Source of the DNA: Agrococcus sp. KRD186
GTDB lineage: Bacteria; Actinomycetota; Actinomycetes; Actinomycetales; Microbacteriaceae
Length of the DNA: 64,000 nucleotides
Reading direction: 5' to 3'
NCBI RefSeq assembly: GCF_017168255.1
Contig: NZ_JABFAP010000001.1
Span: 2,491,499-2,555,498, forward strand
Shown here piece after piece: positions 42,782-52,432 of the stretch. Numbering within the stretch: the first letter of the stretch is position 1; each line of letters opens with the position of its first letter. Both the position numbers and the translations under genes were made by a program. The notes below the pieces were generated by a model that saw only the letters and a list, made by a program, of their open reading frames with translations, was not told the origin of the DNA and ran no database searches.

Positions 42782-42832
42782 CCGAATTGGCGCAGCAAGA
42801 GCACGGAAGTCTGCGGGGGAGCGAGTCATCGA

Positions 42833-43351
42833 TCAGCCGATGAGGTAGGCCATCCCGCGATCCTCCGCGGCAAGTCCCGTGACGAACATGCGAGCCGCGC
42901 GGAGGTACTGCATGCCGTAGTCGGCCTCGGCGTCCGAGTGGCGCCCGAAGCATCCGATCTCGACGAAGCGAGCTCGGGCTTCGGCATCGTCGATGCCCGC
43001 CAGATCGTGCGCAATCGCCACGACTTCCTCAGGCGTGAGCGCTCGCACCCACGCATCCCAGCCCCACTCGCGGCCGGTCACGCGGCCCTCGAACATCCGG
43101 AAGGCGGCTCGAGGCTGGTCATCGAGCGAGCCGGGTTCAGTGAGCCGCTGCAGCATCGACCACGCTTTGTCGAGATATAGCATGTCGCGCTTCGCGACGG
43201 ACTGCTCGAAGTTCGTGACCGCCACTGTCGCGCCCGGTTCGAAGCCCCAGGCGTCGGCGAGTGGATCGCTCGAGATGAAGCTTCGGGGGTCGAGGAGCGC
43301 CTGCTCGGTCATCGCGCGGTCGAAGGAGTATGCGTAATACCTGATTCCCAT
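42833..43351 (-). CDS. DUF1877-like protein
   Basis: A 172-residue protein. The start MGIRYYAYSFDRAMTEQALL and the DKAWSMLQRL segment resemble the YfbM/DUF1877 type, which also opens with MGIRYYAY or MGMIG-like sequences and is found near mobile or toxin genes. Here the fit is partial. The rest (VVAIAHDLAGIDDAEARARF) is helical. It faces the vapBC pair. No biochemical role is known. Confidence 0.62.
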   Translation of the reverse strand: MGIRYYAYSFDRAMTEQALLDPRSFISSDPLADAWGFEPGATVAVTNFEQSVAKRDMLYLDKAWSMLQRLTEPGSLDDQPRAAFRMFEGRVTGREWGWDAWVRALTPEEVVAIAHDLAGIDDAEARARFVEIGCFGRHSDAEADYGMQYLRAARMFVTGLAAEDRGMAYLIG

Positions 43352-43548
43352 GCCGGGAGTGTCGTCCGAAGTGACGGAGCCGCGCGCGGGTGCGCGCCGC
43401 CTCTGTGGAGAGCGGGGCGCCTTCGGGCGCTGCTCCCGGCGCTTGCGCGACCGGTGGCGGGGGCACTGGCGTTGAGATCCGCCGCCCCACTTGTATCCGC
43501 GGCCGGTCGATGCCAGCGTCGAGGCAGGACGACACGAAGGAGCACCCT

Positions 43549-43998
43549 ATGGGCCTGAACATCGGCGACCTGACGATCACGACCGACGCCTTCGAGCCGA
43601 ACGGCCGCATCCCCGACCGCTTCACCGTCGACGGCGGCAATGAGCAGCCAAGGCTGGCGGTGCACGGCGTGCCGGCGGATGCGGTGGAGCTCGCCGTCGT
43701 CGTGCATGACCCGGATGCGCCGCTGCCGCGCGGCTACACCCACTGGGCGGTCTACGGGCTGCCGGCGCAGAGCGGCGATGTCGACGCGGGCGCGGGCAGG
43801 CAGGCGAAGAACTCGGCGGGAGATGCCGCGTGGATGGGGCCGCAGCCCCCGGTCGGCCACGGTGACCACCGCTACTACTTCTGGGTCTACGCGCTCTCGC
43901 GCGCGGTGGAGGGCGAGCCCAGCCGCGAGGAGTTCCTCGACGCGTACGCCGACGCGATCCTCGAGCAGAACCGCGTCGTCGGCACCTTCTCGCGCTGA
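43549..43998 (+). CDS. YbhB/YbcL-like PEBP family protein
   Basis: A 149-residue phosphatidylethanolamine-binding-protein-like (Raf kinase inhibitor-like) protein. LAVVVHDPDAPLPRGYTHWA is the D-P-D-A-P motif, and HRYYFWVYAL is the G-x-H-R-Y motif of the ligand site. A GAAGGAGCACCCT site precedes ATG 43549. A TTGAGA/TATCCG pair with 16-bp spacing lies upstream. Bacterial members have no established ligand. Length matches the family. Confidence 0.92.
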   Translation: MGLNIGDLTITTDAFEPNGRIPDRFTVDGGNEQPRLAVHGVPADAVELAVVVHDPDAPLPRGYTHWAVYGLPAQSGDVDAGAGRQAKNSAGDAAWMGPQPPVGHGDHRYYFWVYALSRAVEGEPSREEFLDAYADAILEQNRVVGTFSR

Positions 43999-44048
43999 AG
44001 CAGGCGGGCAGCGACTGCAAGAGCGGCCGCTGCCCGCCAGTCCTTGCG

Positions 44049-45218
44049 CTACTGCACCGCGATCGTCCAGTTCCCATCGGCCATGACCGTCACGACCGAC
44101 GGTCCCGCACCGATCGGCACCGTGCCCGTGTAGGCACCGATGTCGTTGACGAGCAGTCCCATGGCGAGGAAGTCGTCGCTGTGCTGCTGCACGATGAAGT
44201 TGGCTGCACCGTCGTGCGTCAGCGCGGCGGCACCGGCGTCGCCCCCGTAGAGGAAGACGCCATCGCCGGAGCCCGAAGCGGCCAGCTCGGGCGCGCTCGC
44301 GACCGGAGCGATCGTCAGCTCCCAAGCACCGTCAGCGGTCACCTGCAGGCGCACGCCCTCGCCGAAGGCGCTGACGCCGTAGACGGCCGTGCCGCTGTAC
44401 GCGCCGATCGTGTTCACCAGCAGGTCGCCGGTCGAGCCGTTGCTCGCGTCGAGCACCTGCACGATGAAGTTCGCCGACCCGTTGTGCGACGACGTGACGA
44501 TGCCTGCGCCCGCCGGAAGCTCGACGATCGAGTCGCCCGAACCCTGCTGCGTCACCGGCTCGAACGTGCCGTAGGTGTCCGCCGCCCACGAAGCCGCGTC
44601 GTCCGCCGGCTCCTCGACAGGCGCCGCGGGCTCCTCGGCAGGCTCTTCCGCAGGCGCCTCCGCCGCGGGCTCTTCCTCAACCTCTGCAGCAGGCTCGGCT
44701 GCCGGCTGTGACACCTCGGGCATCGCGGCGGGCACGCGGTTGCCAGCAGTAGCTCCGTTGACGGCCCCGATGATCACGCCGAGCAGCATCCAGACCCCGG
44801 TGATGATCCACGCCAGCTTCTTGTGCTGCTCGTAGCCCTCGAGCGGCCGTCCGAGCTTGTCGGTCCGCTTCCCGACGAGCGTGATGATCAGGTCGACGAG
44901 CGCCCAGATGCCGAGGCCGCCGAACGTGAGCAGCTTCACGATGCCCGTGCCGACCTTCCCGAGGTAGAAGCGGTCGACGCCGAGTACGCCGAGCAGCATG
45001 GCGAACAGCCACGTCGCGACGAAGCTCTTCAGCGGCACCTGCGGCCCGCCAAAATTGGGGGCGGATGCGTGCCCGGGCACGGGCGCGAAGCCGGCGTTGG
45101 GTGCGGTGCCGGGTGCGGGTACGTAGCCCGGCGCGGCGTACTGCGGAGCGGGCTGCTGCGGCGCTGCGCCGCCAGCCTGTGCGGGGCCGTAGCCCTGCGA
45201 GGGGTTGGTGTGGGACAT
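44049..45218 (-). CDS. TM2-domain membrane protein with two repeat domains
   Basis: A 389-residue protein. The first ~60 residues are Gln/Pro/Ala/Gly-rich. Next is a TM2 domain with two helices (ATWLFAMLLGVLGVDRFYLG and LTFGGLGIWALVDLII) that carries the family's DRFYLG motif, then a third helix (WIITGVWMLLGVIIGAV), and a long Ala/Glu/Pro linker. The end has two copies of a ~90-residue beta-rich domain (HNGSANFIVQVLD and HDGAANFIVQQHS). The repeats are probably outside the membrane. It occurs widely in Microbacteriaceae with no known role. Confidence 0.82.
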   Translation of the reverse strand: MSHTNPSQGYGPAQAGGAAPQQPAPQYAAPGYVPAPGTAPNAGFAPVPGHASAPNFGGPQVPLKSFVATWLFAMLLGVLGVDRFYLGKVGTGIVKLLTFGGLGIWALVDLIITLVGKRTDKLGRPLEGYEQHKKLAWIITGVWMLLGVIIGAVNGATAGNRVPAAMPEVSQPAAEPAAEVEEEPAAEAPAEEPAEEPAAPVEEPADDAASWAADTYGTFEPVTQQGSGDSIVELPAGAGIVTSSHNGSANFIVQVLDASNGSTGDLLVNTIGAYSGTAVYGVSAFGEGVRLQVTADGAWELTIAPVASAPELAASGSGDGVFLYGGDAGAAALTHDGAANFIVQQHSDDFLAMGLLVNDIGAYTGTVPIGAGPSVVTVMADGNWTIAVQ

Positions 45219-45431
45219 GGAGGTCTCTCTTGACAGGGTGAACCCACCGGCCTGGGGGTCGGGGGAGAGGGGGCCGATCGGCTGCGGGCGTCTCGACCTG
45301 TGGTGAACCTATTGGCACCCTCTGACACGGGGCATCGGGCAGCGCCTCCTAGGGTGAGGGAATGACCGCGCCCTCAGTCCACCGGCATCGACCTGGCGTG
45401 GGGCCCGAAGAACCGCACCGGCCTCGCCGCG

Positions 45432-46283
45432 GTGTCCTCTGATGGCAGGCTCCTCGCTTCGGGCAGTGCGCTTAGTGACGACGAAATCCTCGCCTGGATC
45501 TCCGACCACGCGGATGCGTTGGGTGTCGTCGCGATCGACGCACCGCTAGTCGTCACCAACGCGAGCGGTCGCCGGCGCTGTGAGTCACTCATCCAGGAGC
45601 ACTTCGGCCGTTACGACGCGTACGCCCACTCGACCAACCTCGGCAAGCCCGAGTTCAACCCACCGCGCGGCGCAGTGCTGGCCGAGCGTCTGGGCCTGCC
45701 GCTCGACCCGGACGGCCCGCGCTCGGGCGTCGCGATCGAGGTGTACCCGCATCCCGCGATGGTGGGCCTATGGGAGCTCGACCTGATCTTGAAGTACAAG
45801 CACAAGACGAAGTACCCCTTCGGCTTCCGCAAGCGCGAGTTCAGCCGCCTGCTCGACCTGCTCAAGCGCGAGCCCACCCTCCGCGTGACCGAGTTGCCGC
45901 GCTGGGGCGAGCTGCGCACCATCGCCGCAACTGCGACCAAGCACATCGACCTGAACCGCATCGAGGACGAGGTCGACGGCATCGTGTGTGCGTGGCTGGC
46001 CTGGCTATGGGCATCCAAAGACTCGCACCTGCAGATCTACGGCGACGTCACCGACGGCTACATCATCGCTCCGTCTCCGCCATTGCACCCATCGAAACCG
46101 CGCGGCGACCGGGTCGCACCTGCTCGAGCGGTTCGCTTCGAGGACGACACACAGCCGCGTCGACGGATCGCCGTCGCGCCCGAATTCGCACTCGACGGCC
46201 CATCTCGGCGATGGACGCTCTCGGTCGACGAGGCACAAGCCCTCGAGCAGGCGTTGCGCGAGATCCGCGGCCAGGCGCAATAG
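45432..46283 (+). CDS. DUF429 family protein, 5' end probably frameshifted
   Basis: A 283-residue protein from GTG 45432. The body is a complete DUF429 domain of RNase H-like fold (VVAIDAPLVVTNASGRRRC, PPRGAVLAERLGL, IEVYPHPA, RIEDEVDGIVCAWLAW). The family's first strand, TGIDLAWGPKNRTGLAAVSS, is encoded just upstream in the same frame from 45381. That stretch has no start codon and meets TGA at 45363. An ATG at 45362 with a GTGAGGGA site is in another frame. One base lost or gained near 45378 would explain this. Function unknown. Confidence 0.8.
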   Translation: MSSDGRLLASGSALSDDEILAWISDHADALGVVAIDAPLVVTNASGRRRCESLIQEHFGRYDAYAHSTNLGKPEFNPPRGAVLAERLGLPLDPDGPRSGVAIEVYPHPAMVGLWELDLILKYKHKTKYPFGFRKREFSRLLDLLKREPTLRVTELPRWGELRTIAATATKHIDLNRIEDEVDGIVCAWLAWLWASKDSHLQIYGDVTDGYIIAPSPPLHPSKPRGDRVAPARAVRFEDDTQPRRRIAVAPEFALDGPSRRWTLSVDEAQALEQALREIRGQAQ

Positions 46284-46330
46284 ACGGCTGCGTCACCGGC
46301 GGCGTTCCGCATACCGTCGGCCCCCGGTGG

Positions 46331-49300
46331 TCATTCGGGCTGGGACGGTTGCGAGACGAAAGCTCGCGGCGGCCGAAGGTTGATCGACACGGCCCGGGTG
46401 CTGTCGCGGCCCTTCATCTGCAACAAGCGCAGCATGTCTTCCTGCCGCGGCTGGCCAAGTGTGAGGCGGTACAGCGCCAAGGCCTCCACCAATCGGTCGT
46501 AGCGCTCGTGCTCCCTCGCAAGGGTCAACGTTGCCACACGACGGTGGATGCGCGCGGGGCCGGGGTAGATCCACCAAGGCGCGAACTCACCGAGGTCCTC
46601 GGCGCTACCTTCTGCGGCGGCAATGGCGGCCTCCCAGGCGGGGGAGTCTGCATGCAAAACGTCTTCCCAATGTGCCATCGCGACGTTCTTCCGCACGGCG
46701 TGCCCCATGAACCGGTGGACGCGACCTTCTCGCTGCTCGAAGTCCACCGGGTTCGACGGCAGGTTCCAATGCACGACTGCGTGACTCCACCAATGGAAGT
46801 CGATTCCCTCTTGCCCGACGCTTGTCGAGGCAAGCACGAAGGGCGCGAATGGACTGTTGAACGCGGCGCGCACGTCGGCCTGGCGCGCAGCGACCTTTGC
46901 ATCGGCGTCGGTGTGCTGACCGCCGTATCGCACGGCGAAGCGCGTGCGGAATACGAGGGCGTTGCGCTCCGCGGTGTTGTCGTGTCCGCGCAATGAAGCC
47001 GACGTCATGCGCAGCGCCCGCGACGCCATTTCTGCTGCCCGTGCAAGCTCGTCGTCGTCGAGCAGCTCGCCACCGAGCTCGCTCCGCAGCTGGTACATGT
47101 ACTCGTCCAGCACCGCCTGCAGGTTGCCGTCGGCACAGTAGTCGATGACGCGCCGCCAATAGGGCAGGTCGCCACCAGCCAAGGTGTCGAGGAGTGCGGT
47201 GCTGATCGGCCGGTCGAACAGTGATCTGAGAGCGAGCGAGAGCCGCCAAGCCGCTGCCCAGATGCCTTCGGCGGTCGCCCCCTCTCCGGCGACGGAGCGC
47301 ACAGCTCGGTAGGCGATCGAGCCCGGCGAATGGGCCGCGAGGTGACCAAGATCCGGATGCGTCGAGGTCGTCGCGTGACGGGTGTCAACGACGGTGCGCA
47401 CATAGGTAACCAGGTTGCGCGCTGCACCACGCCCCTCCTCCTCGTCGAGCGCCTGTGCAGCGTCAGATACCGTCCTATCCGCTCTACGGATCCCGTCCGG
47501 TACCGCGCCTGCAACCGAGAAGAATGCCTCCCACGCTTCCTTGGCCTCTTCACCTCGGATGTTCCGCACGGCTGCCGCTGCGACTTCGCCGGCATCCAAG
47601 CGCCTCCCGTGCTGGCGGACCATCGCGAGCACGTCGCCGCGCTTGGCAAGTTCAGGATGGGGCCAGAACAGTGCAAGCAGGTTCATCTGGGCGGGACGCC
47701 CGTCGACGAGGCGCCAGCTCAGGCGCCGCGCGACAGCGTCAGGCGAGTCGAGGGCATCTGCTGCCGAGGTCCCGCGCGTCGCGAGCCGCTCGGCCTCGTG
47801 GCTGAGCAGGCTGCTGATCGCGGTCGGGACGCCGGACCATGCCGAGAACACGACGTGTTTCGTCATGTCACGGTCGACCGAGGAGTAGATCGGGCCATCC
47901 TTGAGGTAGCGCATCGTGGCAGGTACCCAGAGCAGCTTCCACCATCCGCGATCGAGCGTGTCTCGCGCGAGAGCGCGCAGCATGCCGTTGCCGAGCTCGA
48001 TCGGCGCCTTCTCGGCGATGGCCTCCTTGGTGACGCTTGCGGTTCTCGCGAGCAGCGGAGCAACGCTCTGGCCCCCGTCTGCTTCGAGGAGTTCGCGCGT
48101 GCGACTTCCGGACTTGTAGGTCTCCATGAAGGTGGAGAAGTAGGGGATCGACTTCCAGTGGTCCATCTCGATGCGGACACCGATGTGGTCGCCGAGCCGC
48201 TGCAACGCGATCCAGTCGGAGACTTCGGATGCTGTGGGTGCGCCGCCGTCGAGCGGGCGCTCGATCACCATGTCGGTGTCTGTGCCGAGCGGAGGACGCT
48301 CGCTTCGCGACATGAGAGGGAGCAGCGCTGCGCGCACACGCTGCGCGGTGACCCCGCCGTCGGATCCTGCTACGAGTGCTTCCCGATGGGCACGAAGGGC
48401 GTCCGCGACCGATTCCACGACGCACTCGTCGCGCGCCGCGAGGAAGCGCACGGTTTCAAGGAAGTCGCGCGCATGGTCTTCGCCTGACTCGCCCCGGGCG
48501 GTGAACGGCTTGTAGGGAGTCGCGGACAGCAACAGCACCTTCGCGTTCTCGTGGCTGAAGAGGCTGTCGGCGAGCTCCGAGGCCTCGCCGTGCGAGGGGT
48601 CGAGGAGCGTACGGAACCGTTGGAACTCGTCGAGGATCACGAGGTCCGGTTCGAGCGCGTCGACACTGGCCTTCGCGAGATCCTGACGCAGGCTGCCGAT
48701 CAGCGCCATCGTCCGGTGCCACAGCTCACCTTCCACGGGTTCGCCGGCTGCAGCGCGTTCTCGCAGCGTCACGAACTCGGTCAGCGTGCCGCGCTCGCGA
48801 ACCATTGCGTCGAAGCTCGTCACGATGCGCTCGTCGGGGCCAACTCGCCGCTCAAGGTCCCACGCGAACCAGGTGACGTGGTCGGTGAACCGCTCGACCG
48901 TCTTGACCGTGCCCTGCAGCAGGATTCGGGTCGCGTGGCGCTCGAGAGCGGTCGCGTTCACGAGTCGGTCGAGCAGCACCGCGAGCATGGCTCGTTCGTC
49001 GGCAGAGCCTGACCGCCAACCGCCGTCTTTGAACGAGGTCCCGGGCGTGAACGAGACGAGGTTCACCTTCTTGGTGCCGTCGAGCGATGGCTCGTTCAAC
49101 CGTGTGGTGTCCCGTGCCAGCAGCGTCAGACGCGTCGCCATGCTGATGTGACGGTCGCCAGTCACGTTGAGCCGCTGGAGGTTCTGCTTCGCCAGGTCAG
49201 CGTTGCTGCAGATGTAGACGATGTCGATTCGGTCGACGGATGCGTCGTGTTGCAATCGTTCGATCGTGCGAGCGATGACGCCGCGGGCGACGATGCTCTT

Positions 49301-49447
49301 GCCGAGTCCCGTTTCGTCCGCGACGAGGAAGCGGCCGGTGCCGTTGATCGCGCCTGCGCCGTAGTACCGATCGATCACGTGCTCGACCGCATCGCGCTGG
49401 AAGCCCTTGAGGCCCGCGACGACGGCATCCGCGTCGAAGGAGCTCAT
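46331..49447 (-). CDS. SF2 (SNF2-like) DEAD/DEAH-type helicase of defence island
   Basis: A 1038-residue protein. Motif I is LVADETGLGKS (residues ~41-51), motif II is ILDEFQRF (DEFQ, ~270), motif III is LLLSATPYK (~306), and the C-terminal RecA lobe has GQEGIDFHWW and REGRVHR (motif VI, ~908). The region between the lobes, about 400 residues, is a large insert of unknown fold. ATGA overlap with the PLD gene makes it the last gene of the leftward operon. It is expected to translocate on DNA with the PLD-like partner as nuclease. Confidence 0.88.
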   Translation of the reverse strand: MSSFDADAVVAGLKGFQRDAVEHVIDRYYGAGAINGTGRFLVADETGLGKSIVARGVIARTIERLQHDASVDRIDIVYICSNADLAKQNLQRLNVTGDRHISMATRLTLLARDTTRLNEPSLDGTKKVNLVSFTPGTSFKDGGWRSGSADERAMLAVLLDRLVNATALERHATRILLQGTVKTVERFTDHVTWFAWDLERRVGPDERIVTSFDAMVRERGTLTEFVTLRERAAAGEPVEGELWHRTMALIGSLRQDLAKASVDALEPDLVILDEFQRFRTLLDPSHGEASELADSLFSHENAKVLLLSATPYKPFTARGESGEDHARDFLETVRFLAARDECVVESVADALRAHREALVAGSDGGVTAQRVRAALLPLMSRSERPPLGTDTDMVIERPLDGGAPTASEVSDWIALQRLGDHIGVRIEMDHWKSIPYFSTFMETYKSGSRTRELLEADGGQSVAPLLARTASVTKEAIAEKAPIELGNGMLRALARDTLDRGWWKLLWVPATMRYLKDGPIYSSVDRDMTKHVVFSAWSGVPTAISSLLSHEAERLATRGTSAADALDSPDAVARRLSWRLVDGRPAQMNLLALFWPHPELAKRGDVLAMVRQHGRRLDAGEVAAAAVRNIRGEEAKEAWEAFFSVAGAVPDGIRRADRTVSDAAQALDEEEGRGAARNLVTYVRTVVDTRHATTSTHPDLGHLAAHSPGSIAYRAVRSVAGEGATAEGIWAAAWRLSLALRSLFDRPISTALLDTLAGGDLPYWRRVIDYCADGNLQAVLDEYMYQLRSELGGELLDDDELARAAEMASRALRMTSASLRGHDNTAERNALVFRTRFAVRYGGQHTDADAKVAARQADVRAAFNSPFAPFVLASTSVGQEGIDFHWWSHAVVHWNLPSNPVDFEQREGRVHRFMGHAVRKNVAMAHWEDVLHADSPAWEAAIAAAEGSAEDLGEFAPWWIYPGPARIHRRVATLTLAREHERYDRLVEALALYRLTLGQPRQEDMLRLLQMKGRDSTRAVSINLRPPRAFVSQPSQPE

Positions 49448-51237
49448 CTCGGATCCCCTTGGTCGAGACGACGCGCTTCAGCCACCGCGGACCACACCTC
49501 GAGAAACCCTGTGGGCAGGGCGCGTCCACGCTCTTCGGCGGAGAGTTGCCGCAGCACCCGCTCGATCACTTCCAGCCCGTCATGGTCGGCGCCGGTCGAT
49601 CGTACGAGCAGCTCGAGCAGGCCACTGCCGTCCTCGGCCACCGATCCGCCGAAGGCTGACCACGCCCCCGCGCCCGAAGACTCGAGCAGCGGGACGGTGC
49701 CACCCGCCTGAAGCAGCAACTGCAGGAACCTGGCAAACGACCGTGGGTCGATCAATTGCCGAGCGACGATCGCATCCCTGCGATCCGCGACGTCGTCGAT
49801 CAGTCTCGCGACGAGGATGCTGGAGGCACGATGACCTTGTGCGTCCGAGGCCGTGAGCACGACGAACGGCGTGATCTCGTGCAACGCGATCGAGCCCGAC
49901 CGGAATGCGTTGTCGCGCCGCGGAAGCGTGGTGCCCGCCAGGTCGGGACGGGTCGCGAGATGCCATCTGACCGTGACTTCCGCATCCGCTTCGTCGTGCC
50001 CTCCGAGTTCATCCGAAGAATGGCCCTCTCGCCAGAGTTCGAACGCATACGGCTCCCCGGTGCAGATGGCGATGGTGACCTCGGCAGTAGCCAGTTCTCG
50101 AAGAGCGCTCTCCAACCGCCAGCGGGCTTCCTCCTCCGGTGGCACGTCGGTGCCTCCGGTCGTCGTGTACGACTCGAGAATCGGAGCGAGGGACTGCAAT
50201 GTCGCGTCGACACCGATGCGCGCCGTGGATCCGACGACGTCGAGCATGACCTCGACGTTCGAGGACCACGCGGCATCGGTCGCGTTCGCCGAGCCGATGA
50301 GCAGGCGGGACATGTGGGGGCCGTCGTGCACGACAAGCTTGGCGTGGAGTCCAGAGAGGATGCCGAGGCCGAGGTCGACGCCATCGTGAGTGACCGACGG
50401 GTCTGCGGTTTCGTCAAGAACTTTGAGCGACAACCGCCCATTCTGGAGCGCAGTCGGGTCGAGCCGGTCGAGCTGCTCCGGCCTCGCGACGACGTGCGTT
50501 GCTCCGCCCGGCCGCGCACGAAGCCTTTCGAGCGCGTCGGACGTGATGAATGGCGAGACGATGAGTGACTGCCGCTGTTGCGGCAGCTCGATCGGGTCGC
50601 GTTCGATGCCCAGCACATGCACCTCGAGCGTCTTCGCCTCGGCCGGTGCCTCCCACGCGATCGACTGCCAGCGGTCGGCGAGGTCATCGATGCGTTTGCG
50701 GCGCGCAGCCGGCATCGGTTGCACGAGGTGCCGAGGCAGCCAGCGCAGCAGCGCGGACATGGAGTCGTTGGAGCGCGCCGTCATCGTGTCGACACTTGCT
50801 GACGGCGTCCCATCGATCGACACCACCGCATCCCAGGTCTGGTCGGTCGTCAGGTTTCGGCTGCCGCAGACGAATCGGTAGGCCCGCTCCCCGTCGGCCT
50901 CGAACTCGAGGAACCACACCTTGGGGTGGAACAGTCGTCCGCGCATGCCGACCGGGTGCACCATCGGCTCGAGGAGCGCGACGAGGTCATGCATCTTCGG
51001 CAATGAGACGCACCCCGCTTGCGCGAAGATGTCGACGCGATCCGCCGCCCGGCGCAACGCATCGAGCACGCCGACGGCGTCATCGGCGTTCGCGCGGGAT
51101 CCTGCGAATGCAAGTGGCACCTTCAGCGCGCTCTCGAGGTTGAGCGTGAACGTGGTGCCGACCGCATGAGCAAGCGCGAAACCCGGCGGCGGTTGCAGCA
51201 GGTCGGAGAGCAGCGCTCGGACATCGGGCTCAAGCAC
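49444..51237 (-). CDS. Phospholipase D-like (PLD) putative nuclease
   Basis: A 597-residue protein with two PLD half-motifs: FHPKVWFLE, then GSRNLT (His104, Lys106, Ser126), and LHAKLVVHD, then GSANAT (His298, Lys300, Ser316). PLD-fold proteins cut DNA or lipids; in DISARM the DrmC protein has the same fold. The ~280-residue C-terminus is unknown. The GTG start overlaps the DUF6361 stop by 8 bp and its stop overlaps the helicase start. The first motif ends in Glu instead of Asp, a mild deviation. Confidence 0.85.
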   Translation of the reverse strand: MLEPDVRALLSDLLQPPPGFALAHAVGTTFTLNLESALKVPLAFAGSRANADDAVGVLDALRRAADRVDIFAQAGCVSLPKMHDLVALLEPMVHPVGMRGRLFHPKVWFLEFEADGERAYRFVCGSRNLTTDQTWDAVVSIDGTPSASVDTMTARSNDSMSALLRWLPRHLVQPMPAARRKRIDDLADRWQSIAWEAPAEAKTLEVHVLGIERDPIELPQQRQSLIVSPFITSDALERLRARPGGATHVVARPEQLDRLDPTALQNGRLSLKVLDETADPSVTHDGVDLGLGILSGLHAKLVVHDGPHMSRLLIGSANATDAAWSSNVEVMLDVVGSTARIGVDATLQSLAPILESYTTTGGTDVPPEEEARWRLESALRELATAEVTIAICTGEPYAFELWREGHSSDELGGHDEADAEVTVRWHLATRPDLAGTTLPRRDNAFRSGSIALHEITPFVVLTASDAQGHRASSILVARLIDDVADRRDAIVARQLIDPRSFARFLQLLLQAGGTVPLLESSGAGAWSAFGGSVAEDGSGLLELLVRSTGADHDGLEVIERVLRQLSAEERGRALPTGFLEVWSAVAEARRLDQGDPR

Positions 51238-52432
51238 GATCGAGTCCGTCGTGGATGTCCGTCAGTATGCGGCGCACGACCGGCCACCGATAGCGCAGTC
51301 GATCGCGACCTGCTGCACCACCCCACGTGGCGAGCCGGGCGGGGTTGCCGAGGCGCGCCTTCGGACCCTTGATGCGTTCGCGGCGCGCGACGACCGCTCG
51401 CGCATTCGCGCTGTCTGGAATCTGCTCGGGTGTCACCGACGCAATGACACGCAGCCAGTCGGCGACGAACCGTCTGGTCGACGTGGCGACGTTCGGTGGT
51501 CGGCCTGGCTCGGCCTCAACTGCGGTGAGCAGCTCCTCGAGCCGCCAGGTAGGTGGGAGAGCCAGTTCGCGGATGCGCTGGGACCATTCGGCGAAATCAT
51601 TGCGGTACGCGTCACTGATCGGTGTGCCGCCGAGCTCCTGTGGACCGACGCCGTGGTGCTCGCAGTCCTCGGCGAGCAGCAGGTTGTAGAGCAGTTGTGC
51701 ACCGTGCATGACCGTGGAGAAGCGCTCGGCATGCGTCAGCAGCGATCGAGCCCTGTCAGGGGCCGTGGCCGAGGTGGGCTCTTCCCAAGCAGTTCCAGAC
51801 TCAGCCGTTGGGCGCTGGTTCGCGAAGTGCGCGAGCAGGGACCCGGGCGACGACTCCAGCAGCCGCTCCTGTAACCACCGCGCTTCCGCGAAGCTCAGCG
51901 CGAATCCTTCATCGACGTCATCGGGAAAGCCGTGCGGTGCCGGCGGGGTGGTCCAGATGGTGCGGCTGATGGACTCGTCCTCCTCGTGGACGACCACCCG
52001 CTGCGGGCGCGACAGCTCCAGCGCCTCGGTGCGGCTCGCAGCGTGGGACAGGATCCCCCAGCGCTCGAGCGCGCCCCAGTAGACGGTCGACGGCAGGTTC
52101 TTCAGCGCGCGGCCGACGGTGGCGCCCATGAGGCCGTCGGCGTCTCGGGACCGGCCGAGCGCGCCGATGAGACCTCGCTCGAGCTCGTCAAGTCGACGCT
52201 TCGGGTCTCTGGCACCAGCTGCAAGTTCGAAGCACCATGGAACAAAGAGCGCATACCGTGCGCGGGTGTGCAGCGTCGATGTGCCCGGGAAGAGCGCGTC
52301 CGACACGGCATCGCGAATCTGTCCGAGGCCCAACTCGTCGCGCCCCTCAGAGGCGCCGAACAGTGCGACGATCTCGCGCATCCGTCGCTGTTCGTCGGCC
52401 GAGCTGTCGAGCCATGCGATCAGTGAGGCCAC
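51230..52432 (-). CDS. DUF6361 family protein
   Basis: A 400-residue protein matching the DUF6361 opening: LIAWLDSSADEQRRMREIVA, then DELGLGQIRDAVSDALFPGT and TRARYALFVPWCF. It is helical throughout. The family is usually beside PLD-like and helicase genes, as here, and has no known biochemical role. GTG 52432 gives the expected length; no better start is in frame. It is the first gene of the leftward operon. A recognition or scaffold role is only a guess. Confidence 0.85.
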   Translation of the reverse strand: MASLIAWLDSSADEQRRMREIVALFGASEGRDELGLGQIRDAVSDALFPGTSTLHTRARYALFVPWCFELAAGARDPKRRLDELERGLIGALGRSRDADGLMGATVGRALKNLPSTVYWGALERWGILSHAASRTEALELSRPQRVVVHEEDESISRTIWTTPPAPHGFPDDVDEGFALSFAEARWLQERLLESSPGSLLAHFANQRPTAESGTAWEEPTSATAPDRARSLLTHAERFSTVMHGAQLLYNLLLAEDCEHHGVGPQELGGTPISDAYRNDFAEWSQRIRELALPPTWRLEELLTAVEAEPGRPPNVATSTRRFVADWLRVIASVTPEQIPDSANARAVVARRERIKGPKARLGNPARLATWGGAAGRDRLRYRWPVVRRILTDIHDGLDRA

